NCBI GenBank assembly: GCA_963678375.2 | Contig: OY782831.1 | Coordinates: 558,001 to 622,000, forward strand | DNA length: 64,000 nucleotides | Source of the DNA: JAEKNW01 sp963678375 | GTDB lineage: Bacteria > Cloacimonadota > Cloacimonadia > Cloacimonadales > JAFGVF01 | Direction of reading: 5' to 3' | In this document: positions 7,640-18,105 of the stretch, one piece after another | Layout of the letters: the number at the start of each line of letters is the position of its first letter | How positions within the stretch are numbered: the stretch's first letter is position 1 | Position numbers and translations under genes: made by a program | The notes under the pieces: model-generated | Seen by the model: the letters and a program-made list of their open reading frames with translations, nothing else | Databases searched by the model: none | Told to the model about the DNA's origin: nothing

Positions 7640-10567
7640 ATGAAGAAAAAGACAATAATCATCGAATCAGTTATACTGGTCACATCAATTATTCTTTTGG
7701 TGCTTTTCTTAGGGTTACCCCAGTGGTTGGATTTAAACAAGCAAGCTAACCAACAAAAAAACATTTCTCAACTTACAGAGTTGAGTTTAGCTACAAATAA
7801 ATTTTTAGACAAGTACATGTTTAGCATGACTGCTGACCTTTCAAGAATAAAAGAGAAAATGGAATATACCCAAAGACTCAATGTTCCTGGAGACAGTAAA
7901 TACCAATATTTGATATATGGTGGATTAAAAGATGCTGACTTAAGATATGTGGTATCTTATGACCTTTATGATTTATTGAATCAGTATAATAAAATTACAG
8001 ATTCAAACAAACAAACCTTTGTTAACTCTGTAAATGCATATATTATTTCTGCTAAACAAAGAATGATGCATAGTCCTGATAAGGATAAATATACTGATTA
8101 TATTGGTTATTTGGATCTCCTTTTATCTAAGTTAACTGATGAGAATTACTTCCGTAGAGCCCGTTATACAAGTACTATTGTTAATCCAGTGTTTGATAAT
8201 AATAAAGTTTCAATGTTCGGACCAGTTGCCCAAAGTTTTGTTGGTTCTGAACTTTTTAAAGATAGAAGACAAGTTGGCGCGATTATTCTCTACCTTGCCT
8301 ACATTAACCAAGTAGATTATGAAGGTGCTACTACTGAAACTTTTAATGATTTTTACAATGAATTTACTCAAATTTTTAACTATACTAACTATTATTCAAA
8401 TTCAGCAGGAAACCCTTTACAAGAAGGTAAGCAACCTAATGAAATCAAAGATATGTTCCAAAAGGATTTCCATAAATTCTATCTTTCATCTATTCTTTAT
8501 ACAGACAGATTAAACAAAGGAATTGTAGCTATTGGTACTAATGCAACTGTTGAAAATGACAATAGACTAACTGATGAGTTCTTAAATAATCTTACTAACT
8601 CTTCTTATCAGAAGGAAGTTAACCAAGTTATTTCAAGTCTATTAGCACAGTATCCTGGTGATTATGAAGGATTTGCAAATGCTTTAAGAGAACAAATCAA
8701 TACTTATAAAATGAATGATATTGACCGTCAAATTATTGACATTTATGAATCAGTCTTTAATTATATGCAATATCAAGAATACCTTCATAAGTCAATATAT
8801 AAACAGAGAGATAGCTTTGTTCAAACTGATTTTGATGCTCAATTTAATGATTTCTTCTATAAATATATTTTGAAATATAATAAAGTGTCAGTCTTAGGTG
8901 AACTTGCTAAAGTCTTAGAAAATGAGAAGAAATCTAGTGAAGATAGATTATTAAGTAGATTTACAAATAATAACTTACTCAATGATTTCCGTGAAGAAAT
9001 GAAAACTCAAGATGCTTTCTTGACTGCTTTCTATCGTTCAAAAACATATTCTGATATTTTAGCTAAAAATAAAAAAGAATTTATTGATTCTAAAACTAAT
9101 ACCTTTGCCAGCCAAGTAAAAACTGAAAAACTAACTATCGAGAATATTAAGAAAAATATTTCAAGTGATAGAATTATCGAAGATGAAAACTATAAAACAG
9201 AATTAAGAAATAAGGTTAGTCAATGGGAAGCTCAATTTGATTATATTAGATACTTAGTTTCTATGGATAATCCTAGAGCTAGCAGAGACAATATATCTCA
9301 AGAAATTTTAGCAGATTCTACAAATATCCAAAAACAGAATAAAGCAGTTATTGACAAACTAAATGCTAGAATTAATGAAGCTAAAGATTCCTATATTAGA
9401 AATGATTACAGTAAATATAACTCCTTATTCTCTTACGTAGATTATTGTGCGAGTCAATTAATTTCTACTATTAGCTCTGAAAGACTTCCTGAATATCAAG
9501 AATTTCAAGATGCTGTACTAAAAACAACTTCATCTTATATTGCTGATAACGATTATCCTGAGTTTGAAAATGAACTTGTTTCTCAAATTAGAAATCAATT
9601 AAATGACTTATACAAGAAACATACATTGGAATATGAAACTCTTCCAGCTGAATACATTGAAAGACTGACTAAGCTGAATGAAAAGCTCACTAATCATGCA
9701 GAATATCAAAAGTTTGCTAGAGCTAAAAGAGTATCAAATAGAAGAATACTTTCTGCTCAAGAGATAGAAGAATTTAAAAATGTTTCTATTGATCCTGAAG
9801 GTTTAATCTATTTTTATAATTTCTATCTATATTATATTAAAGATAATATAGACAAAAACAGATTTTATTCACGTTTTGGTAATACAGCTCTTAGAAGTGC
9901 TAAGAAACAATATGTAGATAATAAAATGTCTGCAAATGATGAGAGTTGGTTAGACTTAGAACAAAAATTAAATGATCTTCTTGAAGATTCTGAAGTTAAA
10001 GAAAAACAAGCTGAGTTTGACGCAACAGTTAAGCAAGCTTTAAAGAATTATAAAGAATCGAAACTAGAATCTTATAAATATCAGAATGCTTTTAACTTTA
10101 ATGGACTTCTTTCAGACCTTGCTAGAGTTGAAGATAATATCAAGTTCTACCGTGGACCAATTGAATTCCCATTCTATGATAAAGATGAGTTTTATTTAAT
10201 TTATGGCAGATTCATGGAAGAAGGTGATAAGAAAGTTGCTATTTCTCTAGTTACCTACACTGATATTCATAACTTCCCAAAAGCTAATGCTGTTGTTGTA
10301 AGAAATCTAGGTAAAACTGATGTTGATGTTGCTACAATTCAAGCGAATTTAGAAAAGAGTTTAAATAGTTTAATTAGCAAATATCAAGAAGAAATAGTCA
10401 AGCTCAGTCAAGAAGTTGAAGAGTTTAAGAATATCAATGTTATTCATAACAATGATCCTGATTATAAAATCACAACTCAAACTGTTAAAGCTAAACAGCT
10501 AATCAGAGATCAATTTACTTTATCTCTAGAGCAAATGCTTCAAGATTTTGTGAGACAAAACTATTAA
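7640..10567 (+). CDS. Large membrane-anchored helical protein of unknown function
   Basis: A 975-residue protein with one N-terminal transmembrane helix (about residues 5-28, 'IIIESVILVTSIILLVLFLG') and a very short N-terminal cytoplasmic tail. The other ~940 residues are predicted from composition to be almost all alpha-helical, rich in Lys, Glu, Asn, Tyr and Phe, with many heptad-like stretches (for example near 600-700 and 850-975). I recognise no domain, catalytic motif, repeat or sorting signal. GGAG lies 9-13 bases upstream of the ATG and a strong terminator follows, so it is a single-gene unit. The topology suggests a periplasmic structural or scaffold role, but that is only inference. 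Confidence 0.85.
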   Translation: MKKKTIIIESVILVTSIILLVLFLGLPQWLDLNKQANQQKNISQLTELSLATNKFLDKYMFSMTADLSRIKEKMEYTQRLNVPGDSKYQYLIYGGLKDADLRYVVSYDLYDLLNQYNKITDSNKQTFVNSVNAYIISAKQRMMHSPDKDKYTDYIGYLDLLLSKLTDENYFRRARYTSTIVNPVFDNNKVSMFGPVAQSFVGSELFKDRRQVGAIILYLAYINQVDYEGATTETFNDFYNEFTQIFNYTNYYSNSAGNPLQEGKQPNEIKDMFQKDFHKFYLSSILYTDRLNKGIVAIGTNATVENDNRLTDEFLNNLTNSSYQKEVNQVISSLLAQYPGDYEGFANALREQINTYKMNDIDRQIIDIYESVFNYMQYQEYLHKSIYKQRDSFVQTDFDAQFNDFFYKYILKYNKVSVLGELAKVLENEKKSSEDRLLSRFTNNNLLNDFREEMKTQDAFLTAFYRSKTYSDILAKNKKEFIDSKTNTFASQVKTEKLTIENIKKNISSDRIIEDENYKTELRNKVSQWEAQFDYIRYLVSMDNPRASRDNISQEILADSTNIQKQNKAVIDKLNARINEAKDSYIRNDYSKYNSLFSYVDYCASQLISTISSERLPEYQEFQDAVLKTTSSYIADNDYPEFENELVSQIRNQLNDLYKKHTLEYETLPAEYIERLTKLNEKLTNHAEYQKFARAKRVSNRRILSAQEIEEFKNVSIDPEGLIYFYNFYLYYIKDNIDKNRFYSRFGNTALRSAKKQYVDNKMSANDESWLDLEQKLNDLLEDSEVKEKQAEFDATVKQALKNYKESKLESYKYQNAFNFNGLLSDLARVEDNIKFYRGPIEFPFYDKDEFYLIYGRFMEEGDKKVAISLVTYTDIHNFPKANAVVVRNLGKTDVDVATIQANLEKSLNSLISKYQEEIVKLSQEVEEFKNINVIHNNDPDYKITTQTVKAKQLIRDQFTLSLEQMLQDFVRQNY

Positions 10568-10593
10568 TAAAAATAATATCAAATAATATACTT

Positions 10594-10626
10594 GATGAGA
10601 TACTTTTTTGTATCTCATCTTTTTTA
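10594..10626 (+). terminator. Intrinsic terminator after the 975-residue protein gene
   Basis: A perfect 10-bp stem (GATGAGATAC at 10594-10603 with GTATCTCATC at 10610-10619) has a six-T loop and is followed by a run of seven or more T. Confidence 0.92.
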
Positions 10627-10654
10627 TTATTATTACCTATAAAAGGATAGATCA

Positions 10655-11932
10655 ATGATGGAATACAAAGATTTTTTAGAGACCCTATATCAGAGGTATT
10701 CTGGTAATATTAAACTTGGTCTCCAACGTATGTTTCAAATCTTAGCTGATATGGATAATCCTCACACTAAACTAAATGGATTACATATCGCTGGTACTAA
10801 TGGTAAAGGCTCTACTTGTGCTATGCTTGAAGCATTAAGTTTAGCAAATAATCTTACAACAGGACTTAATACCTCTCCTCACTTAGTAAATTACACTGAA
10901 AGATTTAGAATTAATGGTCAGATTTTAGATTATGAAACAATCTATAAAGAATATCAGAAATGGGAATCTACTTTTAATAGAACTGATGCCTCATTCTTTG
11001 AAATTACTACTGCTATTGCTTTCAGACTTTTTATGGATTCCAAAGTAGATACCTCAATCTTTGAGGTAGGATTAGGTGGCAGACTTGATGGAACCAACCC
11101 CTTCCAATCTACTGTAACCGCAATAACTTCAATATCTATTGACCATAAAAAAACTTTAGGTGATACTATAGAGAAAATTGCAGCAGAGAAAGCAGGAATT
11201 ATAAAAAAATATGTCCCGATGGTCATTAGTAAGCTAAAACCAAGTGCTCTAGAAGTGATTTTAAAAGTTGCTAATGAGAATTTTGCCCCTTGCTATGTTT
11301 ATGATAAAGATTACTTTGTTACAAATGTTAGGACTACAGATAAAGGTACTGTTTTCGACTACTCTTTCCCTGAATTAAATATAAATTACAAAGATATTGC
11401 TGTGAATCTGCTTGGAGAGCATCAATCCCTCAATGCAGGTGTAGCCCTAACTTCATTTTTACTATATCTCCAGATTAGAGGTAAAGATATTGATGAATAT
11501 AAAATAAGAGAAGGATTAAGCAAAGTTGTTTGGTCTGGGCGAATGCAAATTATTAATTTCGAGCCTCTTACTATATTAGATGGTGCTCATAATGATGTAG
11601 GAATGGAGTTTCTTATTGATAACATAAACAACATTTTCCCTAATAGAAGAAAAAGTTTTGTCTTAGGAATCTTACAGGATAAACCATTCAAAGATATGTT
11701 AACTATGGCTTCCAAGATAGCCTCAAAACTTTATCTATGCCAAAGTAATTCTAATAGAGCTGCGGATGTTGACCTTTTAGCGGAAATTGCTGAATCTTTG
11801 AAAATTGATCACGAAAAGATACCAGATGTCTTTGAAGCTTATGAGAAAGCTGTTAAAGATGCTGAGAAAGATGATATAATCATCATTGGTGGTTCATTAT
11901 ATACTATAGCTGAAGTATTAGCTAAAATATAA
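10655..11932 (+). CDS. folC: Folylpolyglutamate synthase / dihydrofolate synthase
   Basis: A 425-residue Mur-ligase-superfamily enzyme that adds glutamate to folates (and to dihydropteroate in bifunctional members). Key motifs are the P-loop 'HIAGTNGKGSTCAMLEA', the folate loop 'TSPHLVNYTERFRINGQ', the magnesium and ATP region 'FEVGLGGRLDGTN', 'SISIDHKKTLGDTIEKIAAEKAGIIK', and the C-terminal 'WSGRMQII ... ILDGAHND' junction. Two ATG codons (10655, 10658) are possible; AAAAGGA lies upstream. Length is typical. It is flanked by the terminator of the preceding gene and a convergent intergenic region, so probably monocistronic. Confidence 0.95.
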   Translation: MMEYKDFLETLYQRYSGNIKLGLQRMFQILADMDNPHTKLNGLHIAGTNGKGSTCAMLEALSLANNLTTGLNTSPHLVNYTERFRINGQILDYETIYKEYQKWESTFNRTDASFFEITTAIAFRLFMDSKVDTSIFEVGLGGRLDGTNPFQSTVTAITSISIDHKKTLGDTIEKIAAEKAGIIKKYVPMVISKLKPSALEVILKVANENFAPCYVYDKDYFVTNVRTTDKGTVFDYSFPELNINYKDIAVNLLGEHQSLNAGVALTSFLLYLQIRGKDIDEYKIREGLSKVVWSGRMQIINFEPLTILDGAHNDVGMEFLIDNINNIFPNRRKSFVLGILQDKPFKDMLTMASKIASKLYLCQSNSNRAADVDLLAEIAESLKIDHEKIPDVFEAYEKAVKDAEKDDIIIIGGSLYTIAEVLAKI

Positions 11933-11978
11933 GATTTCAACCCCAATGATATAGTAAATCTTTGTGTTATTTTACATC

Positions 11979-12028
11979 ATTGCTACTCTCTTCATGTTTT
12001 CCTAGAGTTATATGGAGAGAGTAACAAT
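11979..12028. repeat. 50-base imperfect inverted repeat, copy A
   Basis: ATTGCTACTCTCT (11979-11991) pairs with AGAGAGTAACAAT (12016-12028) at 12 of 13 positions. Elements of the same length with similar arms occur at 57819-57868 and 27956-28005. It lies in the 236-base gap between convergent folC and the secreted protein gene; the rest of that gap shows nothing else I can support. It could act as a bidirectional 3'-end structure, but there is no T-run. Confidence 0.5.
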
Positions 12029-12168
12029 CATGATTAAATTTAAAGAAGAAATAAGTCTTTTTGGCAGACTTTAGATACATACTAATCTACTATATTTCTT
12101 GCTTAGCCAGCTAGTACAATAGAATAAATTAATATTCATAAAAGTCCAATTCATTAGCTAGGGTAAAA

Positions 12169-14145
12169 CTATTTTATAAGACTAATCTTTTGGATGAATT
12201 CTCCTTCAAGAGTTTTTATTCTAACAAAATATATTCCACTTGAGATGTTGTCAGGTAAGTCAATTCTACTTTGCCTGTGACTTGTTTCTTGCTGATATAC
12301 TAACTGTCCTTTGAGGTTATAAATTTTTATTTGAGCCTGTCCCCTATCACTTAAAATTTCAAAGTATCGATTTCTAATTGGATTTGGGAAAATCTTTGTT
12401 GGATTCACTACAATTGTCTGGTTATCATTACTTGTTGCGGTAGAAGAAACAAGAACTCTGTCTAAAATTAGCATCAAAGTTTGAATACCACATGATTCTA
12501 TGAACACGTTAGTTATGATATCATCACCAGTAGAATTATAGGTAAAATCTAGTTGAATCATAGCTTGAGGAATTTCCATATAGTTACCATTATTTAGATA
12601 AACTACATCTTCTTCATTATTATTAAGAATCAAACCTACTTTAATTCTCTCCATTCCCCAAGTAATATCTAGACTTTTTGCATATAGCTTCACAGCTACT
12701 TGATAAGCTTGGAAAGAGGGTGAAATCAAGACATCTGACGTAGGTGGAGTGATAGCAGAAAAACTGACCAAACATTTCTCTCCTAAAATATCCAAGTCTA
12801 GAGGAGGAGTTAGCTCAGATGGATTAAAGACTAAGAAAGCTGATTCTTCTCCAGCATTTGGATATTGATAATCAACTAAAGCATAACTTTCTGAAAGGTC
12901 ATTATCGTAAGTATGCCATTGTCCTAAATCACTAGTGAAAGCTGGATAATCCTCAAAATCATCATCTATCAAAATATCTCCAGTTTCAGTTACTTCAACT
13001 TGGCATATATTAGTGTCATAAGAGCTTTCATCAAGGAAATAAAACTTTATCTTATAGAAATAACTTTGCCCGATAATAACTTGGTTATCTATAAAAAAGT
13101 TATTATTAGTTGTTGCTATCTCAATACCATTTCTATAGACATAATATGGATAATCATTTTCAAAAAGAATGTTCCATTCTAATCTAACAGAATTATCTAC
13201 TATCTCTGCATTAGTGATTTCGAATAAATATGTTTCGTTTATTGTATAAAATGAAGATGTATTACTGCTGTAAGTCGTTTGTCCATTATTATAAGTCACA
13301 TACCATGAATAAAAGGTGTCTGGAGCAAAAGGTAGTTGAGGGGTTAGACAAAAAGTATTTTCATCAATCATTTGAGCTTGATTAGCGGAAATGTTTGACT
13401 GATAATTGTTGGATTGGATAGTAATAACTGAGCTGTTCTGATTAAGAGATTCAAAATTTAAATTAGTTGTTACTAGCACTTCAATTGAGTTATTTTCAGG
13501 TAGTAATGTTTGAGGATAATTTTCATCTATAGTTATACCGAATTTCGTGTTTGGTAAACAATTCTCTGTATAAAAAGGTTCTTCTAGATTTTCTATATTT
13601 ATAGGATTAAAGTTATCAACAAAGCATAAAGAGGTAGTACTCTCAGTTCCAAACGAATAGAAATTATCTGAGTTTAGTCCTCTTCCTGGACAGTTTTCGA
13701 TAAAAAAGATAATCAAGTTAGCTTCTGTATCATAGTAATATGGTTGACTCAGGTTTATGACTAACCACCCGTCACCATCACTATTATAGGTTTGAAAATT
13801 GTAAGAAGCTATGTCACCTTGAAAAGCTATTTCAAGCTGACTTGGGTCAACATAACCTGATTCCAAATCAGTTAGATTAACTTGACCTAGCATAAGAGTA
13901 ATATTATTAATAATATCTTCAGGATTATCAGAATTGATATGATATCTAAATGAAATTTGACTAATTGTACATGGATACTCAAAGTATGAACTACTGTAAA
14001 TTAACTGAGAAGAACTATAAACAAGGAAAGGGTCACAAGGCACGTGTTGATCACAATCTTCACTATTACCTATTTCGAGTTGATAACCAAAGCTAACATT
14101 TACCATAATAACAAACCAAACTACAATTATTATTGATTTTCTCAT
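12169..14145 (-). CDS. Secreted protein with fibronectin-III-like domain and C-terminal sorting domain
   Basis: A 658-residue exported protein. It has a signal peptide ('MRKSIIIVVWFVIMVNVSFG', cleavage near residue 20) and an N-terminal Cys-containing beta-sandwich region (about 21-200) that looks like the 'fake-mouth' beta modules of such proteins. An Ig/FN3-like domain lies near 305-375 ('DNSVRLEWNILFENDYPYYV') and another beta domain near 390-570. The C-terminal sorting module is about residues 580-658: 'KIFPNPIRNRYFEI', 'IKIYNLKGQLVYQQE', 'SSGIYFVRIKTLEGE', ending in 'ISLIK'. Such modules direct type IX secretion and surface attachment in Bacteroidota. GGAG precedes the start. It is divergent from nifJ and appears monocistronic. 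No enzyme motif is recognised. Confidence 0.88.
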   Translation of the reverse strand: MRKSIIIVVWFVIMVNVSFGYQLEIGNSEDCDQHVPCDPFLVYSSSQLIYSSSYFEYPCTISQISFRYHINSDNPEDIINNITLMLGQVNLTDLESGYVDPSQLEIAFQGDIASYNFQTYNSDGDGWLVINLSQPYYYDTEANLIIFFIENCPGRGLNSDNFYSFGTESTTSLCFVDNFNPINIENLEEPFYTENCLPNTKFGITIDENYPQTLLPENNSIEVLVTTNLNFESLNQNSSVITIQSNNYQSNISANQAQMIDENTFCLTPQLPFAPDTFYSWYVTYNNGQTTYSSNTSSFYTINETYLFEITNAEIVDNSVRLEWNILFENDYPYYVYRNGIEIATTNNNFFIDNQVIIGQSYFYKIKFYFLDESSYDTNICQVEVTETGDILIDDDFEDYPAFTSDLGQWHTYDNDLSESYALVDYQYPNAGEESAFLVFNPSELTPPLDLDILGEKCLVSFSAITPPTSDVLISPSFQAYQVAVKLYAKSLDITWGMERIKVGLILNNNEEDVVYLNNGNYMEIPQAMIQLDFTYNSTGDDIITNVFIESCGIQTLMLILDRVLVSSTATSNDNQTIVVNPTKIFPNPIRNRYFEILSDRGQAQIKIYNLKGQLVYQQETSHRQSRIDLPDNISSGIYFVRIKTLEGEFIQKISLIK

Positions 14146-14558
14146 TTTAACTCCTTAAAACTAAAAAAACATATTATTTGTTTATTGTCAATATATTTTT
14201 TAGTAGGCGAGTAGCTAATATTGATACTATTAGTTATTTTACTTGTATTATTTAAAATTTTAGAAGAAACCTTTGAACTCAAACAAGACAGGACACCTTT
14301 GTAATTAGCAAGATATTCTAACTTTCATATAAAGGTCAACAAGCTGACAGAAAGCTAGATTTGTCAACATTTCACATAATATTAATTTATATTAATAAAA
14401 ATTGTAGCTAAAGTATAGATAGACAAAGACAAGTATTTAAGTTACGATATACTATAATATGATTATTTAGATAAACTTTTATTGACATAAAAATGGGTAA
14501 ATAATTCTATGTCTATAAGAAAATAATTAAACACAAAATATAAATTAAGGAGTGTGAC
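14146..14558. other. Divergent intergenic region between the secreted protein gene and nifJ
   Basis: This AT-rich, non-coding stretch of 413 bases must hold promoters for both neighbours. Apart from the nifJ promoter candidate at 14482-14510, I see no convincing ORF, RNA or operator. Confidence 0.5.
14482..14510 (+). promoter_or_regulatory. Candidate promoter of nifJ
   Basis: TTGACA (14482-14487) is a perfect -35 box. It is followed after 17 bases by TTCTAT (14505-14510), a moderate -10 match, 48 bases before the ATG. The spacing is ideal. Confidence 0.45.
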
Positions 14559-17500
14559 ATGGCTCAGTTTAAGAAAGAAACTATGGATGGAAACACAGCT
14601 GCTGCTCACGTAGCTTATGCTTTTAGTGAAGTTGCTGCAATCTATCCTATTACTCCATCTTCTAACATGGGTGAATCAACCGATGCTTGGGCTGCTAACG
14701 GCAGAAAGAACATATTTGGAACTACAGTTGATGTAGCAGAACTTCAATCAGAAGGTGGTGCTTCTGGTGCTGTGCACGGAGCTCTATCAGCTGGTGCATT
14801 AACTACTACATTTACAGCTTCTCAAGGACTCTTATTAATGTTACCAAACATGCATAAGATTGCTGGAGAAATGTTACCAACTAACTTCTGGGTTTCAGCT
14901 AGATCACTTGCTGCTCAATCACTATCAATCTTTGGAGACCACTCAGATGTGATGTCTGCAAGAAATACTGGTTTTGCTTTAATGGCTTGTAACTCAGTAC
15001 AAGAGATCATGGATATTGGTGTTGCTTCTCACTTATCAACACTTAAAACAAGTATTCCGTTCTTAACCTTCTTTGATGGTTTTAGATCTTCTCATGAAAT
15101 TCAAAAAATTGAAGTTATCGATTATGATACAATAGCATCTTTAGTTGAACCTGAATATATTGAAAAGTTCAGAGAAAATGCTTTAAATCCTGAAGCACCA
15201 AGATTAAAAACTGGTGCACAAAACCCTGATGTTTATTTCCAAGGTAGAGAAACTACAAATAAACATTATGAAGCAACTCCAGCAGTAGTTGAAGATTACC
15301 TTAAGAAAGTTTCTGCTTTAGTAGGAAGAGACTACAATCTATTTGATTATGTTGGTGCTCCTGATGCTGAATCAGTCATTGTAGCCATGGGTTCTGGTTG
15401 TGAAACAATCGAAGAAGCTGTTGAATATTTAAATAAAAATGGTAAAAAATATGGTTTATTAAAAGTACGCCTATTCAGACCATTCTCAGTTGAACACTTT
15501 ATCAAAGCTATCCCTGAAACTGTAAAAAGAGTTGCAGTTCTTGATAGAACTAAAGAACCAGGTTCAATTGGTGAGCCATTATACTTAGATGTTGTTACTG
15601 CTCTTAAAGGTAAATGTCTAAATATCATTGGTGGACGTTATGGTCTTTCTTCAAAAGAATTTACTCCTGGCATGGTTAAATCAGTATTTGACCATCTTGA
15701 TAATGATGGTTTCCATGGTTTTACTGTTGGTATCAACGATGATGTAAGCCACAAATCACTTGCAATCAATGAAGTTATCAATGCTATTCCAGCAGACACA
15801 ATTTCTTGTAAATTCTGGGGATTAGGTTCTGATGGTACTGTTGGTGCTAATAAAAATTCTATTAAAATTATTGGTGATAATACCGAACTTTGGGCTCAAG
15901 GTTACTTCCAATATGACTCAAAAAAATCTGGTGGAATCACACGTAGCCACTTAAGATTCGGTAAGTCAAAAATTAGAGCACAATATACTGTGAATAGTCC
16001 AGATTTTGTTGCTTGCCATAATCCTGCTTTCATCGGTCGTTTCGATATCTTAGAAGGTATCAAAGAAGGTGGAACTTTCTTATTAAATTCACAATTCTCC
16101 AATAATGAAGTTTTTGCTAACCTAACAGAAGATATGCAAAAAACAATCATTGAAAAGAAAATTAAATTATACAATATTAATGCTTTAGAAATTGCTAATG
16201 AAGTTGGTCTTGGTGGTAGAATCAATACCGTTATGCAAGCAGCTTTCTTTATTATCTCTAATGTATTACCAAAAGATACTGCAATTGATTTAATCAAAAA
16301 AGCTATCGTTAAATCTTACACTAAGAAGGGTGAAGAAATTGTTAAAATGAACATCCTTGCTGTTGATAAAGTTGAAGAGGCTTTAGTAGAAATTGAAGTT
16401 CCTGCAGAAATGATTGCAGATCATATTAAAGCAAAAAAACTTATTCCAGAAGATGCTGATGACTTCACAAAACAAGTTATTGAGCCTATCATGAGAGAAA
16501 AAGGTGATGATATTCCTGTTTCAGCAATGCCTATAGATGGTTATATACCTACTGGTACAGCTGCTCTTGAAAAACGTGGTGTAGCACCATTCGTTCCTCA
16601 CTGGGATGCTTCAAAATGTATTCAATGTAACCAATGTTCAATGGTTTGCCCTCATGCTGCTATCAGAGCTAAGTTGATTCCTGTTGATTCTCTTACAGAT
16701 GCTCCTGAAAGTTTTGTTACTTTAGACGAAATGATGGAAGCACGTAAAGGTGATGTTCAACATAAATATAAAATCCAAGTTTATATTGATGACTGTCAAG
16801 GCTGTAAGGCTTGTGTTTTAGAATGTCCTAAAGATGCTTTATCTATGAGCCCAATCGAAGAAGAGAGAGCTAATGGAGAACAAGCAAACTACGAATACTT
16901 CGAAAAATTACCTACAGATATTCTTGGTGCTTATAAAGAAGACACTGTTAAAGGCTCTCAATTCAAGCAACCTCTTCTTGAGTTCTCAGGTGCTTGTGCA
17001 GGTTGTGGTGAGACTCCTTACGTGAAACTAATCACCCAATTAGTTGGCGATAGAATGTTAATCGCTAATGCAACTGGTTGTTCTTCAATCTGGGGTGGAA
17101 CATTCCCAACTGTACCTTATTGTAAAAACCAATTCGGTAATGGTCCTGCTTGGGCAAACTCACTCTTTGAAGATAATGCAGAATATGCTTATGGTTTCAG
17201 ATTAGCTATTAATGCTAATAGAAAACAATTGAAATATAACGTAGAAAAATTACTTCCTGTTCTAAATTGCCAAGGTTGCAAAGAGAAGTTTAACTACGCC
17301 TTAGAAAACTGGAATTCAGTTGATCAAGCAGCTAAAGAAAATATCAATGCTATCAAGAAAATACTTCCAACTCTCTTAGAAAAAGCTACACCTGAAACTA
17401 AACCAATGATTGAAAAAATTATTGAGCTCCAATCATACTTCCTCGAAAAATCAGTTTGGGGATTTGGTGGAGACGGTTGGGCTTATGATATAGGATTTGG

Positions 17501-18086
17501 TGGTTTAGACCATGTATTAGCTCAAAACAAAAATGTAAATATCTTAGTTATGGATACTGAAGTTTATTCTAATACTGGTGGTCAAGCTTCAAAAGCTACT
17601 CCATTAGGTTCAGTTGCTAGATTTGCAGAATCAGGTAAAACAACCAATAAAAAAGATCTTGGAAAAATGATGATGACTTATGGTTATGTTTATGTTGCTC
17701 AAATTTCTATGGGAGCTAACAAAAACCAAGCAATCAAAGCTATCAAAGAAGCTGAAGCTTATGATGGACCATCAATCATTTTAGCTTATGCTCCATGTAT
17801 CAATCACGGTATCGATATGGCAGAAGCTCAAAAAATTGAGAAAGCTGCTGTTGATTGTGGATATTGGATTACTTACAGATATAACCCAGCTTTAAAAGCA
17901 GAAGGTAAAAATCCATTCCAATTAGATTCAAGGAAACCTACTGGTGACCCTATTGAATTTATTGAAGCAGAAAAGAGATATTCTTCATTAAGAAGAACAT
18001 TCCCTGATAAAGTTGATGAATATCGTCAAGAATTAAGAAAATGGGTTGAAGAAAGATATGAAAGCTATGCAAAAATGGCTGACTAA
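14559..18086 (+). CDS. nifJ: Pyruvate:ferredoxin (flavodoxin) oxidoreductase, single-chain
   Basis: A 1175-residue single-chain PFOR, the usual length, which oxidises pyruvate and CoA to acetyl-CoA and CO2 and reduces ferredoxin. Domains in order: the pyrimidine-binding domain ('AAHVAYAFSEVAAIYPITPSS'), the domain with 'LRFGKSKIRAQYTV' (the PFOR gamma-type domain), the 2x[4Fe-4S] ferredoxin insert ('CIQCNQCSMVCPHAAI' and 'CQGCKACVLECPKDAL', about 690-760), and the pyrophosphate domain. That last domain has 'FSGACAGCGETPY', 'ATGCSSIWGG' and the TPP and metal site 'GDGWAYDIGFGG ... VMDTEVYSNTGGQ'. AAGGAG precedes the ATG and a strong hairpin follows, so it is a single-gene unit. It marks an anaerobic, ferredoxin-based metabolism. 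Confidence 0.98.
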   Translation: MAQFKKETMDGNTAAAHVAYAFSEVAAIYPITPSSNMGESTDAWAANGRKNIFGTTVDVAELQSEGGASGAVHGALSAGALTTTFTASQGLLLMLPNMHKIAGEMLPTNFWVSARSLAAQSLSIFGDHSDVMSARNTGFALMACNSVQEIMDIGVASHLSTLKTSIPFLTFFDGFRSSHEIQKIEVIDYDTIASLVEPEYIEKFRENALNPEAPRLKTGAQNPDVYFQGRETTNKHYEATPAVVEDYLKKVSALVGRDYNLFDYVGAPDAESVIVAMGSGCETIEEAVEYLNKNGKKYGLLKVRLFRPFSVEHFIKAIPETVKRVAVLDRTKEPGSIGEPLYLDVVTALKGKCLNIIGGRYGLSSKEFTPGMVKSVFDHLDNDGFHGFTVGINDDVSHKSLAINEVINAIPADTISCKFWGLGSDGTVGANKNSIKIIGDNTELWAQGYFQYDSKKSGGITRSHLRFGKSKIRAQYTVNSPDFVACHNPAFIGRFDILEGIKEGGTFLLNSQFSNNEVFANLTEDMQKTIIEKKIKLYNINALEIANEVGLGGRINTVMQAAFFIISNVLPKDTAIDLIKKAIVKSYTKKGEEIVKMNILAVDKVEEALVEIEVPAEMIADHIKAKKLIPEDADDFTKQVIEPIMREKGDDIPVSAMPIDGYIPTGTAALEKRGVAPFVPHWDASKCIQCNQCSMVCPHAAIRAKLIPVDSLTDAPESFVTLDEMMEARKGDVQHKYKIQVYIDDCQGCKACVLECPKDALSMSPIEEERANGEQANYEYFEKLPTDILGAYKEDTVKGSQFKQPLLEFSGACAGCGETPYVKLITQLVGDRMLIANATGCSSIWGGTFPTVPYCKNQFGNGPAWANSLFEDNAEYAYGFRLAINANRKQLKYNVEKLLPVLNCQGCKEKFNYALENWNSVDQAAKENINAIKKILPTLLEKATPETKPMIEKIIELQSYFLEKSVWGFGGDGWAYDIGFGGLDHVLAQNKNVNILVMDTEVYSNTGGQASKATPLGSVARFAESGKTTNKKDLGKMMMTYGYVYVAQISMGANKNQAIKAIKEAEAYDGPSIILAYAPCINHGIDMAEAQKIEKAAVDCGYWITYRYNPALKAEGKNPFQLDSRKPTGDPIEFIEAEKRYSSLRRTFPDKVDEYRQELRKWVEERYESYAKMAD

Positions 18087-18105
18087 TCTTTAACCAAAAT
18101 ATATT

